Positions 1 through 8,060 of a DNA stretch of 17,226 nt are shown here, piece after piece. The first letter of the stretch is position 1. Each line of letters begins with the position of its first letter. This DNA comes from Methanobrevibacter_A sp964431035 (GTDB taxonomy: Archaea > Methanobacteriota > Methanobacteria > Methanobacteriales > Methanobacteriaceae): assembly GCA_964431035.1 (NCBI GenBank), contig CAYSIF010000036.1:1-17226 (forward strand). Reading direction: 5' to 3'. The notes under the pieces are model-generated. The model did no database searches, had not been told where the DNA came from, and was given only the letters and a program-made list of their open reading frames with translations. Position numbers and translations under genes: made by a program.

Positions 1-755
<755 letters not shown>

Positions 756-910
756 TTGACAGAAAAAACATTAGTATCAGAAAGTACACTAAAAAAAATA
801 GACAGAGTAATAAACACACATAAAATATGTTATTTGATAATAATCAATTATCACCACATCTACTAAACCAACATCAAACCATAATAATAAAGTATTAGGT
901 CCTCATGAAA

Positions 911-925
911 ATAAATATATTAAAA
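911..925 (-). promoter_or_regulatory. Candidate rRNA operon TATA box
   Basis: On the minus strand this reads as an archaeal box-A-like element (TTTTAATATATTTA). It would start transcription about 25 nt further on, near 888-892, giving a leader of about 135 nt before 16S. A second candidate, ACTATATG near 1010-1017, would give a leader of about 230 nt. Neither matches the TTTATATA consensus perfectly, so the choice between them is an inference. Confidence 0.3.
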
Positions 926-1237
926 TTAATAATTTTACTACATGTGGAAAACAGTCATCATAGTCATAATGAAAAATTCATTGTAACTTAGACCAACGCC
1001 ATAAAACATATAGTACATCTATTACACAAAACTATGACAATAACAAAATTAATTTGAAACTATTGCAAAAAATTTTTATTTAAAAAATATCCCAAAAAAA
1101 GCACTTAAGATTCAAAAATAATATAAAAAAAATAAACTATAAATAAAAAACTAATAAATTTAGAAAAAATAGATAAATTAAATATAAATAAGTATTCAAT
1201 TAATTAAAAAATAGATTTATATTGTTTTTGGAAATTG

Positions 1238-1264
1238 TATAAAAATAAAAAAAAGAAAAAATAG
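1238..1264 (-). terminator. T-rich terminator of mer
   Basis: Immediately after the mer stop codon the minus strand runs through several oligo-T stretches (TATTTTTTC, then eight T, then five T). Such tracts are the usual archaeal intrinsic termination signal. No stable hairpin is needed and none is obvious. Confidence 0.6.
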
Positions 1265-1269
1265 GAGAA

Positions 1270-2235
1270 TTAGAATTTGTCAATAACTTCTCCGAATAAT
1301 TTGATGGATTCTTCAACATCTTTACCGACAGGGGAACCTACTACGTATTGAGTTACGCCCATGTCACCTAAAGCTTCTATCTTAGGTACGAATTCATCAG
1401 GAGTACCACATACAGAGAATGCTTCTAGTAAATCGTCATCTACTAAACCTATTGCTCCACCGAAGTCTCCTTTACCTAAGCATTCACCGATTTTGGTGTT
1501 AATTCCTTCAGGTAATCCGTGTCTTTCGATAACTACAGGAGGTGCTCCTGCTGCAATGAATGCTACAACTATTCTTGCTGCATCTTTTGCTTTTGCAGAG
1601 TCTGTTCCAATAGATGTGGATGTGTATGCAGTTACATCGAAGTCAGCTATGTTTTTACCAGCAGCTTCTACACCTTTTGTGATTAATGGTACTGCTGCTT
1701 CGAAATCTTTAGGGTTAGATGCGTTAATTAAACAACCGTCAGCAACTTCTCCAGAAGTTTCTAACATTTTTGGTCCTTGTGCACCCATGTACATTGGGAT
1801 AGCATCTTGTACAGCTTTTACTCCACCTAAAACTGCTCCAGTTTCAGTTTTTTCTCCAGAGGTTAAAGCTTTAACATCAGCAATTGCTTGTTTTACAGTA
1901 CTTACAGGTTTGGTCCATTCAATTCCTAAAGCATCAAATGTTGCTTTGTCTCCAGGTCCAATACCGAAGGTAGCTCTTCCATCAGATAATTCATCGATAG
2001 TTGCAATTGCACTTGCAGATACTGCAGGGCTACGTACATATGGGTTAGTTACTCCAGGTCCTAATTTAATAGTGGAGGTTTCTTTAGCGATTAATGCTAA
2101 AGTTGCATATACGTTTTTGTTGTTGTAGTGGTCAGTTACCCATACATATTCAAATCCTACTTCTTCTGCTAATTTTACTTTTTTAACAATATTGTCCAAA
2201 GGTTCATTTGGAACAAATTCGATACCGAATTTCAT
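1270..2235 (-). CDS. mer: F420-dependent methylenetetrahydromethanopterin reductase (Mer)
   Basis: Mer reduces methylene-tetrahydromethanopterin to methyl-tetrahydromethanopterin with reduced coenzyme F420 in the cytoplasm. It is reversible and central to methanogenesis. The 321-residue protein has the usual family length and is a bacterial-luciferase-like TIM barrel. It opens with MKFGIEFVPNEPL, followed by WVTDHYNNKNVYATLALIA, the TIKLGPGVTNPYVRSP segment that contributes to the F420 site, and FGIGPGDK, all typical of Mer in Methanobacteriales. The ATG at 2235 is preceded by GGTGAT at correct spacing. A candidate TATA element, CTTTATAAG at 2268-2276, would give a short leader. The gene is transcribed alone: an rRNA operon lies downstream and a divergent gene upstream. 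A long antisense reading frame across it is a codon-bias shadow. Confidence 0.97.
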   Translation of the reverse strand: MKFGIEFVPNEPLDNIVKKVKLAEEVGFEYVWVTDHYNNKNVYATLALIAKETSTIKLGPGVTNPYVRSPAVSASAIATIDELSDGRATFGIGPGDKATFDALGIEWTKPVSTVKQAIADVKALTSGEKTETGAVLGGVKAVQDAIPMYMGAQGPKMLETSGEVADGCLINASNPKDFEAAVPLITKGVEAAGKNIADFDVTAYTSTSIGTDSAKAKDAARIVVAFIAAGAPPVVIERHGLPEGINTKIGECLGKGDFGGAIGLVDDDLLEAFSVCGTPDEFVPKIEALGDMGVTQYVVGSPVGKDVEESIKLFGEVIDKF

Positions 2236-2380
2236 TTATTATCACCATATTAAATTATATATAGTTACTTATAAAGTATTTGTTATTAAAATAAAATAGA
2301 AAAATTTAAATATAAAATATATAATTAAATTCATAAAAATTTAATAATATAATAAAATTCACAGAAAGGTAAAAATAAAT
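2236..2380. promoter_or_regulatory. Divergent promoter region, mer / RaSEA-like gene
   Basis: This 145-bp, almost GC-free spacer separates two divergently transcribed genes. The minus strand offers CTTTATAAG (2268-2276) and a more proximal TATATATA (about 2255-2263) for mer; the distal one leaves room for the visible GGTGAT ribosome site. The plus strand offers ATATATAATT (about 2318-2326), which places a start near 2346 for the radical SAM gene. I found no clear operator. Confidence 0.5.
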
Positions 2381-3475
2381 ATGGAGATACGAGAACTAAC
2401 AAAAGAAACAAGAAACCGTGCAATTGAATATAATAAACCCAAAGAATTAGAATATTTATCTGCAAGTTGGTATCAGGAAGATTTATTATATTCGGGAAAA
2501 GGAAAAACATTATTTATAATAATACCAACCCCTGGTTGTAGTTGGGCACTAGGACCTAGTGGCGGTTGCACCATGTGCAGTTATATTCATGATTGTTACT
2601 TAAAACCTATAGAAACAGAAAAAATAATCGAATTATTCAAAAAACAATACAATAAATATTTAGATGAAATAAAAGAAGATTACAATAATGGTGAAAAAAT
2701 AGGAATAAAATTATTTGCTTCTGGAAGTTTTTTAAATCCTGAAGAATTACCTATTGAAGCACGCAACAAAATATTAAACATCATAAAAGATACTGAAGAA
2801 ATTAGTGAAATTGTTATTGAATCTAGACCTGAATATGTTACAAGTGAAAGAATAAAAGATATCTTTAAAATAATTGATAACCGATTATTAGAAATAAGTA
2901 TAGGTTTAGAAACATCTAATGAAGAAACACGTCTTGAAAAAATTAACAAAGGTTTCTCAAATAAATCATATGAAAAAGCTGTGAATATTATTAATGAATT
3001 AAAAAATGAATACAATATTAAAACTAAAGCATATATTTTTATTAAACCTATTTTAATTAGTGAATCTGAAGCTATTGATGAAGCAGTAGAAACTGGAAAT
3101 TATGTTGAAAGTATTGGTGTAGATCGTATAAGTTGTTGTCCTGCAACAATACATAAAGGAACATTAATGGAAAGATTATGGAGAAGAAATTCATATAATC
3201 CTCCATGGATTTGGACAACTGTAGAAGTCATAAACAGAATACGGAAAAATGTTAAAATACCTGCATTATTAGATACTTCAGGTTTTGGTTCAAGAAGAGG
3301 ACCATACAATTGTAAAAAATGTAATAAAGATTTAAAACATAAAATAATAAGTTCTAATTTTACACAAGAAATAATAGAACATGATTGTGAATGTAAAAAA
3401 GAATGGTTAGCTGAAGTTAAATTTTCAAATTTAACACAGTCAAAAACTAAGATAAAACATTTACCATTATATTAA
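2381..3475 (+). CDS. Archaeosine-biosynthesis radical SAM enzyme (RaSEA-like)
   Basis: This is a 364-residue radical SAM protein that matches the archaeal family now called RaSEA. In archaeosine formation, RaSEA works with ArcS to turn lysine-modified preQ0 at tRNA position 15 into archaeosine. The N-terminal region holds the cluster-binding cysteines as C53-x9-C63-x2-C66 in the segment PGCSWALGPSGGCTMCSY, not the canonical CX3CX2C; C72 follows. Further hallmarks are LFASGSFLNPEE (111-122), ESRPEYV (147-153), GLETSNEETR (175-184), and the C-terminal PALLDTSGFGSRRGPYNC (294-311). Four late cysteines (311, 314, 336, 338) may bind zinc. The ATG at 2381 has AAGGT 10 nt upstream. The gene appears monocistronic, and ArcS is not in this window. 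The family assignment is from memory of motif and length. Confidence 0.85.
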   Translation: MEIRELTKETRNRAIEYNKPKELEYLSASWYQEDLLYSGKGKTLFIIIPTPGCSWALGPSGGCTMCSYIHDCYLKPIETEKIIELFKKQYNKYLDEIKEDYNNGEKIGIKLFASGSFLNPEELPIEARNKILNIIKDTEEISEIVIESRPEYVTSERIKDIFKIIDNRLLEISIGLETSNEETRLEKINKGFSNKSYEKAVNIINELKNEYNIKTKAYIFIKPILISESEAIDEAVETGNYVESIGVDRISCCPATIHKGTLMERLWRRNSYNPPWIWTTVEVINRIRKNVKIPALLDTSGFGSRRGPYNCKKCNKDLKHKIISSNFTQEIIEHDCECKKEWLAEVKFSNLTQSKTKIKHLPLY

Positions 3476-3501
3476 AAAATATTATTTATGAATAAAAATA
3501 T

Positions 3502-3510
3502 AATATATTA
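3502..3510 (+). promoter_or_regulatory. Candidate TATA box of the DUF308-like gene
   Basis: An AT element (AATATATTA, within TATAATATATTA) lies about 25 bp before a plausible start near 3530, just upstream of the GGAGGT ribosome site at 3535-3540. The region is AT-rich throughout, so this is only a candidate. Confidence 0.35.
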
Positions 3511-3550
3511 ATTATATTATTGAATTTGTATTTTGGAGGTTTGGATTTTT

Positions 3551-4030
3551 TTGAAAAATGAACTTATTAGTGTAATAGCAATAATATTAGGTTTTATGAC
3601 ACTAATTTTTCCAATTTTTGGAGTTGTTGTTGCAGGAGATATTCTCGGATTATCTGTTCTGTTATTAAGCATATTTTTATTAGTATTTGGTTCTGCTAAT
3701 ATTGAATATGAAAAAATGAAAAGTTTGTGTTATATTATACTTGGAGTTATAATGCTATTTCTTGCAATAAGTATGATTTTTAATCCGCTTTTAATTTCAT
3801 TTTTAGCTGCTATTAGCATTTATCTAGCAGGTTTATTATTAATCATAATTGGAATAATTGTTGTTATTACTGCTAGAGATAATCGTTATGGATTTTGGAC
3901 AGGTATTATTGGAATTTTAATGGGTGCAATTTATATTGTTATTTCAACATATATTGACAATCCATTTATACTTGGATCTTTAATTGGAATTTGGTTGATT
4001 ATTGCGGGAATTTTTAACTTATCAAGTTAA
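3551..4030 (+). CDS. Small polytopic membrane protein, DUF308/HdeD-like
   Basis: This is a short integral membrane protein with no enzyme motif. I chose the TTG at 3551 because a strong GGAGGT (3535-3540) lies 10 nt before it. A longer frame opening with TTG at 3533 would start upstream of its own ribosome site and is unlikely. The resulting 159 residues form about six hydrophobic helices (roughly 4-22, 26-48, 58-77, 81-108, 115-133, 139-156), separated by short charged turns such as EYEKMK and TARDNRYG. The internal pattern of a repeated glycine-containing helix pair resembles DUF308 proteins such as HdeD, which in bacteria relates to acid stress. No role is established in methanogens. It ends 10 bp from the convergent gene at 4041. 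Confidence 0.8.
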   Translation: MKNELISVIAIILGFMTLIFPIFGVVVAGDILGLSVLLLSIFLLVFGSANIEYEKMKSLCYIILGVIMLFLAISMIFNPLLISFLAAISIYLAGLLLIIIGIIVVITARDNRYGFWTGIIGILMGAIYIVISTYIDNPFILGSLIGIWLIIAGIFNLSS

Positions 4031-4056
4031 TTAATTTTTTTTATAAATTTTTTAAT
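4031..4056 (+). terminator. T-rich terminator of the DUF308-like gene
   Basis: Directly after the stop codon the plus strand reads through eight T and then six T. This stretch overlaps the 3' end of the opposing gene. The oligo-T runs fit archaeal intrinsic termination for the plus-strand gene. Confidence 0.5.
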
Positions 4057-4793
4057 TTAGAGTATGTTGATTTAATCATTATTTTATTGTAATCTGATGT
4101 GTTAATATATTCTAAGAATTCTAATATTTCTTCTATTTCTTCTATTTTTCTTTTATTATTTTTTTCAGTATTTTTTATACGAGATATACTATTTTCTTTA
4201 AAATTGGTATTGTTTTCTGTTTTTTCTAGTATTTCCCATAATTGTTTATCTATGTTTTGTGTTTTTGCAATGTCGAATGTTTCTTTTAGTAGTGCTGATA
4301 CTCCTTTAGTGTAAGTGCTTCGTAGTATTTTTAGTTTTGATGCATCTCCTGGTTTTTTGCTGATTATTTTTGTTTCTATAATGTTATTTAGGAATTTTAG
4401 TTTTTCTGTTTCTTGTCCTGATATTAGTAGTAATTGTAATTTTTTTATATTTCCTATTATTGCTCCGTCTATGAATTTTTCTGGAAATAACTTGTTTATT
4501 TTTTCTGTGGTTATTGGGTTTATGTTATTTAAGTCTAGGTATAGTCCATTGTATATTTTTGAGTATTTTTTTGCTGTTGGTAATGCTGATTTTGGTGTGT
4601 TTGCACTTATTAATAGTTCTACATTTTTTGCAAGTTCTATGTCGGTTTTAAAGTAGTTTATTTTTGCTTTTTTTATATTGTTTATGGTGGTGTTGCTTCT
4701 ATTTTCAATTGAGGTGTATAGTTGGTGTGTGTTTTTTAGTTTTTCTGATAGTGTTTGGTTTACTTGGCCGAAGCCTATGAATCCTATTTTCAT
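4041..4793 (-). CDS. NAD(P)-binding oxidoreductase, 6PGDH-like N-terminus with DUF1932
   Basis: This 250-residue protein begins with a Rossmann beta-alpha-beta fingerprint, GFIGFGQVNQTL (4-15), in which the third position of GxGxxG is Asn. It belongs to the 6-phosphogluconate/3-hydroxyisobutyrate dehydrogenase superfamily. The second half carries the DUF1932 signature GDASKLKILRSTYTKGVSAL, which lies where the catalytic helix of the superfamily sits. The substrate is unknown; relatives of this architecture are mostly uncharacterised. The C-terminal part is lysine-rich and unusually charged. It starts at the ATG at 4793, 18 nt after the DUF89 gene ends and with no clear ribosome site, so it is probably the last gene of the run beginning at 8909. 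Family confidence is good; the reaction is not known. Confidence 0.75.
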   Translation of the reverse strand: MKIGFIGFGQVNQTLSEKLKNTHQLYTSIENRSNTTINNIKKAKINYFKTDIELAKNVELLISANTPKSALPTAKKYSKIYNGLYLDLNNINPITTEKINKLFPEKFIDGAIIGNIKKLQLLLISGQETEKLKFLNNIIETKIISKKPGDASKLKILRSTYTKGVSALLKETFDIAKTQNIDKQLWEILEKTENNTNFKENSISRIKNTEKNNKRKIEEIEEILEFLEYINTSDYNKIMIKSTYSKLKNL

Positions 4794-4811
4794 TTTTTGT
4801 CTTGTAATTTT

Positions 4812-5684
4812 TTAGTTGGTTGCTTTTTTAAGAACCATATCTCCTGTTTTAACATTTAAATCTAATGCATTGGCTTTGCATTTAGAGCATAATAAGTAGA
4901 ATACATCTTGATTGTTGTTGAATTGTATTTCTGTTAGACCTTCATAATTTCCCATTCCTTTAGATATTATGAATTTGGAGTTGTTGAAGATTGTTTTGAA
5001 TTCTTGTGATATTTCTTCATATACTACTCCTACTGTATCTGTGCCTATTGTTATTATGTTTGCGAATTTATCTAATCCTACGCTTATTGCATCTTCTGTG
5101 CATGCATCATTTAGTACTGGTGTTTCTTTTACTGCTACGGTTATTTCTATATCATAGTCTTTTTTGATTTTTTCTAGTAGTAGTTTGTCGAATACTATTT
5201 CTCCAGTATTATCTACAAGGTATAATAATTTATCATGTTTTTTTAATGCTTTATCTAGTTTTTCTGTTTCGTTTATTACTAGGTTGTTGTTTAATTGTTT
5301 GTTTATTATTTTTTCTATGTCTGTTGATATGCTGTATGTTCCGAAATCTAGTATGTTTCCTACTATACTTATTTTAACATAATTTTCTAGACTGTTATCT
5401 TTTTTTAGTATTTCTTTTACTTGTGGTAGGAGATTTTCTGCTATTTGGTTTCCCAGTATTTTTTTATTTTTATATGGATCTTTACATCCTGTTTTTTCTC
5501 TTATTAGTTTATGGATTTTGGATCCTGTTGCATTGGATGATGCTCCTTTTTTAAATTCTTTTGCTAGTAATTTTATGATATCTGAGGTTATTTCTAGTTT
5601 TAAGTCTTCATCATCTGTAGATAAGTCTAGTGCTTCTTTAGCTTGTCTTAGGTAGCAGGCCCCACATTCGTAGTATACTTTCAT
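4812..5684 (-). CDS. DUF89 / ARMT1-family damage-control phosphatase
   Basis: This 290-residue protein is an archaeal DUF89 member. The family consists of metal-dependent phosphatases thought to remove damaged or surplus phosphometabolites. Visible hallmarks are the N-terminal CGAC (C7, C10) followed by LRQ, GNILDFG (109-115), the metal-binding DNTGEIVFD (158-166) and KGMGNYEGL (242-250), with a terminal CSKC near 266-269. The two CxxC pairs are typical of the archaeal subgroup. The physiological substrate is unknown. It starts at the ATG at 5684, after an AAAGGT-like ribosome site, 36 nt behind the sulfur-carrier gene in the same direction, which suggests co-transcription. A link to thiolation chemistry is possible but only inferred from position. 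Confidence 0.88.
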   Translation of the reverse strand: MKVYYECGACYLRQAKEALDLSTDDEDLKLEITSDIIKLLAKEFKKGASSNATGSKIHKLIREKTGCKDPYKNKKILGNQIAENLLPQVKEILKKDNSLENYVKISIVGNILDFGTYSISTDIEKIINKQLNNNLVINETEKLDKALKKHDKLLYLVDNTGEIVFDKLLLEKIKKDYDIEITVAVKETPVLNDACTEDAISVGLDKFANIITIGTDTVGVVYEEISQEFKTIFNNSKFIISKGMGNYEGLTEIQFNNNQDVFYLLCSKCKANALDLNVKTGDMVLKKATN

Positions 5685-5720
5685 TTTAAAAAATACAACC
5701 TTTTATTATATTTATTTTTT

Positions 5721-5921
5721 TTATCCACCGTAGATTATTTGGATTATTTTTATTGTGTCACCATCATTTATTGTTGCATCTTCTGTTACTATTTGGTCGT
5801 TTTTCTTTGTAACTACTGTTTGTGGTGAAACTTCTAATTCTTTTAGTAGGTCTAATATTGTTTGTTGATTATCTAATTCTCTTTCTTCTTCTTTATCGTC
5901 AAATATTAATTTGAATTTCAT
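5721..5921 (-). CDS. MoaD/ThiS-type ubiquitin-like sulfur carrier (TtuB-like)
   Basis: This is a 66-residue beta-grasp protein ending in the diagnostic Tyr-Gly-Gly. The C-terminal glycine is adenylated by an E1-like enzyme and converted to a thiocarboxylate, which donates sulfur. The hydrophobic pattern (MKFKLIFDD, TILDLLKELEV, INDGDTIKIIQIIYGG) matches MoaD/ThiS small carriers. It begins 4 nt after the TtuA-like gene ends, with GGCGG inside that gene as the likely ribosome site, so translation is probably coupled. The position indicates it feeds sulfur to the adjacent tRNA thiolase, as TtuB does for TtuA in Thermus. Molybdopterin or thiamine synthesis cannot be excluded from sequence alone. 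Confidence 0.88.
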   Translation of the reverse strand: MKFKLIFDDKEEERELDNQQTILDLLKELEVSPQTVVTKKNDQIVTEDATINDGDTIKIIQIIYGG

Positions 5922-5925
5922 AATT

Positions 5926-6852
5926 TTATTCCGCCTTTTTTATTTCTTCAATGAATGTGCATGCTCTGCATAATTTTTTTGAGGAGGGTTCTCCGCAAAT
6001 TTCACAATTATTATGTTCAAATGAGTTTTGTAGTTCATTTTTTATTATTGGTTTTAATTTATCAAATCCTTTTAGTGTGCTGTACATTATTGTAGGATGT
6101 TCTATTGATAAGTCTTTTAGTATGTTACCTATTTCCATACGGAATGATTCTTGAGCATATGGGCATCCTGCAAGATGAATATCTAATCCTTTAGATAAGG
6201 CGTATAATCCTATTTCTCTTTCAGGTATCTCTCTTAGTGGTTTTATTTTAGGTGTGAATAGTGGGCTTTTGGATTCTGTTTTTGCTCCTAATGTTGTTAG
6301 GTTATTTAAGTTTCCTTCAAGATAATTCATGACTATTGCTTGTGATTCATCATCAAGGTTGTGTCCTGTTGCGATTTTTGTTGCATTCATTTCTCTTGCT
6401 GCACGGTTAATTATCCATCTTCTAAAAACACCACAGTATGTGCATGATCCTCTATGTTCTGGTATTTGCATTATTTCATCTAAGGTTATTCCTAATGATT
6501 CTTTAAATGATACTACTTTATGTTCAATACCTAATCTTTTTGCATGATTTATTGCGATGTCAACTCCGTCTTGACGATACCCTGCTATTCCTTCATCAAT
6601 TGTAACTGCACATAATTCTATAAAATTACGTTCTCTGTATGAGTTAAGTATTTCAAGAGTTGCAACACTATCTTTACCTCCAGATAATGCCACTAAAACT
6701 TTATCTCCTTTATCTAAAAGTTTTTCTCTTTTAATTGTTTTAATAACTTTTTTTTCTATACTTTCTATAAAACAATCTTGGCATAGATTTTGTCCTGATT
6801 GTTTTCTTTTAATTACAATATTTTCATTTCCACATTTAGTACATACTGTCAT
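5926..6852 (-). CDS. tRNA 2-thiolation enzyme, TtuA/Ncs6 family
   Basis: This is a 308-residue ATP-dependent tRNA sulfurtransferase of the TtuA/Ncs6 (CtuA) group, which forms 2-thiouridine in tRNA. From the chosen ATG at 6852 it has an N-terminal zinc site (C4, C7, C24, C27), a PP-loop SGGKDS (57-62) for adenylating the uridine, and the cysteines expected to hold the catalytic iron-sulfur cluster (C137 and C140 in SCTYCG, with C230 in AGCPYA). GHNLDDE (163-169) and a C-terminal zinc site (C283, C286, C295, C298) follow. Archaeal members usually modify the wobble U34 of Lys, Glu and Gln tRNAs. An in-frame GTG at 6864 would add four residues, but the ATG directly before TVCTKCG fits family starts. 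No clear ribosome site precedes either. The gene lies 33 nt after the VWA gene. Confidence 0.93.
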   Translation of the reverse strand: MTVCTKCGNENIVIKRKQSGQNLCQDCFIESIEKKVIKTIKREKLLDKGDKVLVALSGGKDSVATLEILNSYRERNFIELCAVTIDEGIAGYRQDGVDIAINHAKRLGIEHKVVSFKESLGITLDEIMQIPEHRGSCTYCGVFRRWIINRAAREMNATKIATGHNLDDESQAIVMNYLEGNLNNLTTLGAKTESKSPLFTPKIKPLREIPEREIGLYALSKGLDIHLAGCPYAQESFRMEIGNILKDLSIEHPTIMYSTLKGFDKLKPIIKNELQNSFEHNNCEICGEPSSKKLCRACTFIEEIKKAE

Positions 6853-6885
6853 AAAAATACACACAAAAAATTTTTCAATTTTTTT

Positions 6886-8034
6886 TTACATTTGAGATAC
6901 GAAATCTGCTAATTGGTTTAAAGTGTTAACTTCATAAACTTCAGCACCTGCTTCACGGTATAAACCAACACAACTATCTACAACATCCCATTTATATTTA
7001 TCTTCAGGATTTAGTATAACTACTTTTTTACTTTCACGAGCCATGTTTCTAAGAATTTCAACACTTTGAGGTATTCCATCAACTTTAGGACCTGACCAAT
7101 CCCTACAATCAGATAATATGATTATATAAGATTTATTATTAATTTTAGTTTTAGACATGAATTGTTTAAATGATGAGTACATGTCACTTGTTCCATGCAC
7201 CATTCCATTCCTCATACGTAGTGAACGAACATCTGCAAATGCATTTATCATATATTCATTTTTAAGCGCTTCTGTTGTTTCAATAACTTTATTATCAAAT
7301 TCAAAAACTCTTGAATCTTTAAAAGCTGATTGGCATGAGTACATTAACATGAAAAACCAACTACTTATCCATTCACAAGATCCACTAATATCATTTAAGA
7401 ATAAATGTTGGTTTTTACGTTTTCGTGGTTTAGCTTTTATTAAATCAATAGGCACTCCACCATACTTAATATTTTTACGCATAGTTCTTCTAATATCAAC
7501 CTTATTTGTTTTAGCTAAACGATTACGACGTGACCTTTTATTAGCAATACGTCTTCCTAATTGTTGACATAATTCCATAACACGAGCATCAAATTTGTTC
7601 ATTTTAGTTAAATCTTTATTTAAAATCTCACCATCACGTTCTAACTGTTTACGCTCATCTAATAAAGGTGTTCCAGATAATTGATTAAATTGATTTTGAC
7701 CAAATTTAGAAGGTTGTTTTTTAACTTTACCCTTGCGACGTATATGATACTTATTACCCTTTGTAGAAAAGCGTCTGCGAGAATTTGAAGTATTTTGAAG
7801 TCCCACATCTTCAACTTCAGGTCTTTTACGAAAACATTCATCAAAAACTTCATCGAATTTAGCTAAATCATACCTATCTTTAACATATACACTACGTAAT
7901 GCATTTTTAAGAAGTTCCACATCATTTGTACCTATAAGTTCAAAAGTATCTAATGCAGTTTGAGTACTCCTTATACTTACATTTAAACCTTTTTCTCGTA
8001 ATTGATTTGATAAATGAACAATTTTAGCTTTCAT
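6886..8034 (-). CDS. VWA-domain protein, CoxE-like, partner of MoxR ATPase
   Basis: This 382-residue protein ends in a von Willebrand factor A domain. The metal-ion-dependent adhesion site is intact: DISGS (215-219) gives DxSxS, HGTSD (279-283) the threonine position, and ILSDCRDW (305-312) the acidic position. The N-terminal half is unlike the domain and strikingly basic, with arginine/lysine-rich patches near 86-110, 160-190 and 202-208, suggesting contact with nucleic acid or an acidic partner. No signal peptide or membrane segment is seen. In known MoxR/VWA pairs the VWA protein acts as adaptor for an AAA+ remodelling enzyme, delivering it to a metalloenzyme or other complex; the target here is unknown. 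It starts 26 nt after the MoxR gene, with no obvious ribosome site. Confidence 0.88.
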   Translation of the reverse strand: MKAKIVHLSNQLREKGLNVSIRSTQTALDTFELIGTNDVELLKNALRSVYVKDRYDLAKFDEVFDECFRKRPEVEDVGLQNTSNSRRRFSTKGNKYHIRRKGKVKKQPSKFGQNQFNQLSGTPLLDERKQLERDGEILNKDLTKMNKFDARVMELCQQLGRRIANKRSRRNRLAKTNKVDIRRTMRKNIKYGGVPIDLIKAKPRKRKNQHLFLNDISGSCEWISSWFFMLMYSCQSAFKDSRVFEFDNKVIETTEALKNEYMINAFADVRSLRMRNGMVHGTSDMYSSFKQFMSKTKINNKSYIIILSDCRDWSGPKVDGIPQSVEILRNMARESKKVVILNPEDKYKWDVVDSCVGLYREAGAEVYEVNTLNQLADFVSQM

Positions 8035-8060
8035 AAAAAAAATAATTTTACTAATTTTTA

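Larger units (their letters stand above)
756..1269. other. Non-coding rrn leader / mer 3' region
   Basis: This is 514 bp without a convincing gene. It is strongly A-rich on the plus strand, so T-rich in the minus direction in which both neighbours are transcribed. It should contain the mer terminator (right end), the rRNA operon promoter and the 5' external transcribed spacer, including one arm of the pre-16S processing stem. The matching arm would lie downstream of the 16S 3' end, outside the window, so the stem cannot be confirmed. A 28-codon plus-strand reading frame at 905-991 runs against the rrn leader and is not considered real. Confidence 0.7.

Noticed and set aside
950..964. Box C-like ATGATGA on the minus strand, possible C/D guide RNA
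   Set aside because: No box D with suitable C'/D' motifs lies at a sensible distance.
905..991. 28-codon plus-strand frame with AGGTCCTC before the ATG
   Set aside because: It runs antisense to the rRNA leader, has a polar His/Ser/Asn-rich second half, no clean ribosome site and no promoter; chance is more likely.
1361..2128. 255-codon plus-strand frame antisense to mer
   Set aside because: It mirrors the codon bias of mer, is rich in Ser/Pro/Ala with no domain, and has no start signals. mer itself is certain.
3533..3550. Upstream TTG start for the DUF308-like protein
   Set aside because: It precedes and overlaps the GGAGGT ribosome site at 3535-3540; the TTG at 3551 is correctly spaced.
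6853..6864. GTG start adding four residues to the TtuA-like enzyme
   Set aside because: The ATG at 6852 directly precedes the zinc-binding segment as in other family members, and the GTG has no ribosome site.
7659..7853. 64-codon minus-strand frame inside the VWA gene
   Set aside because: It overlaps the VWA coding sequence in another frame and has no supporting signal.
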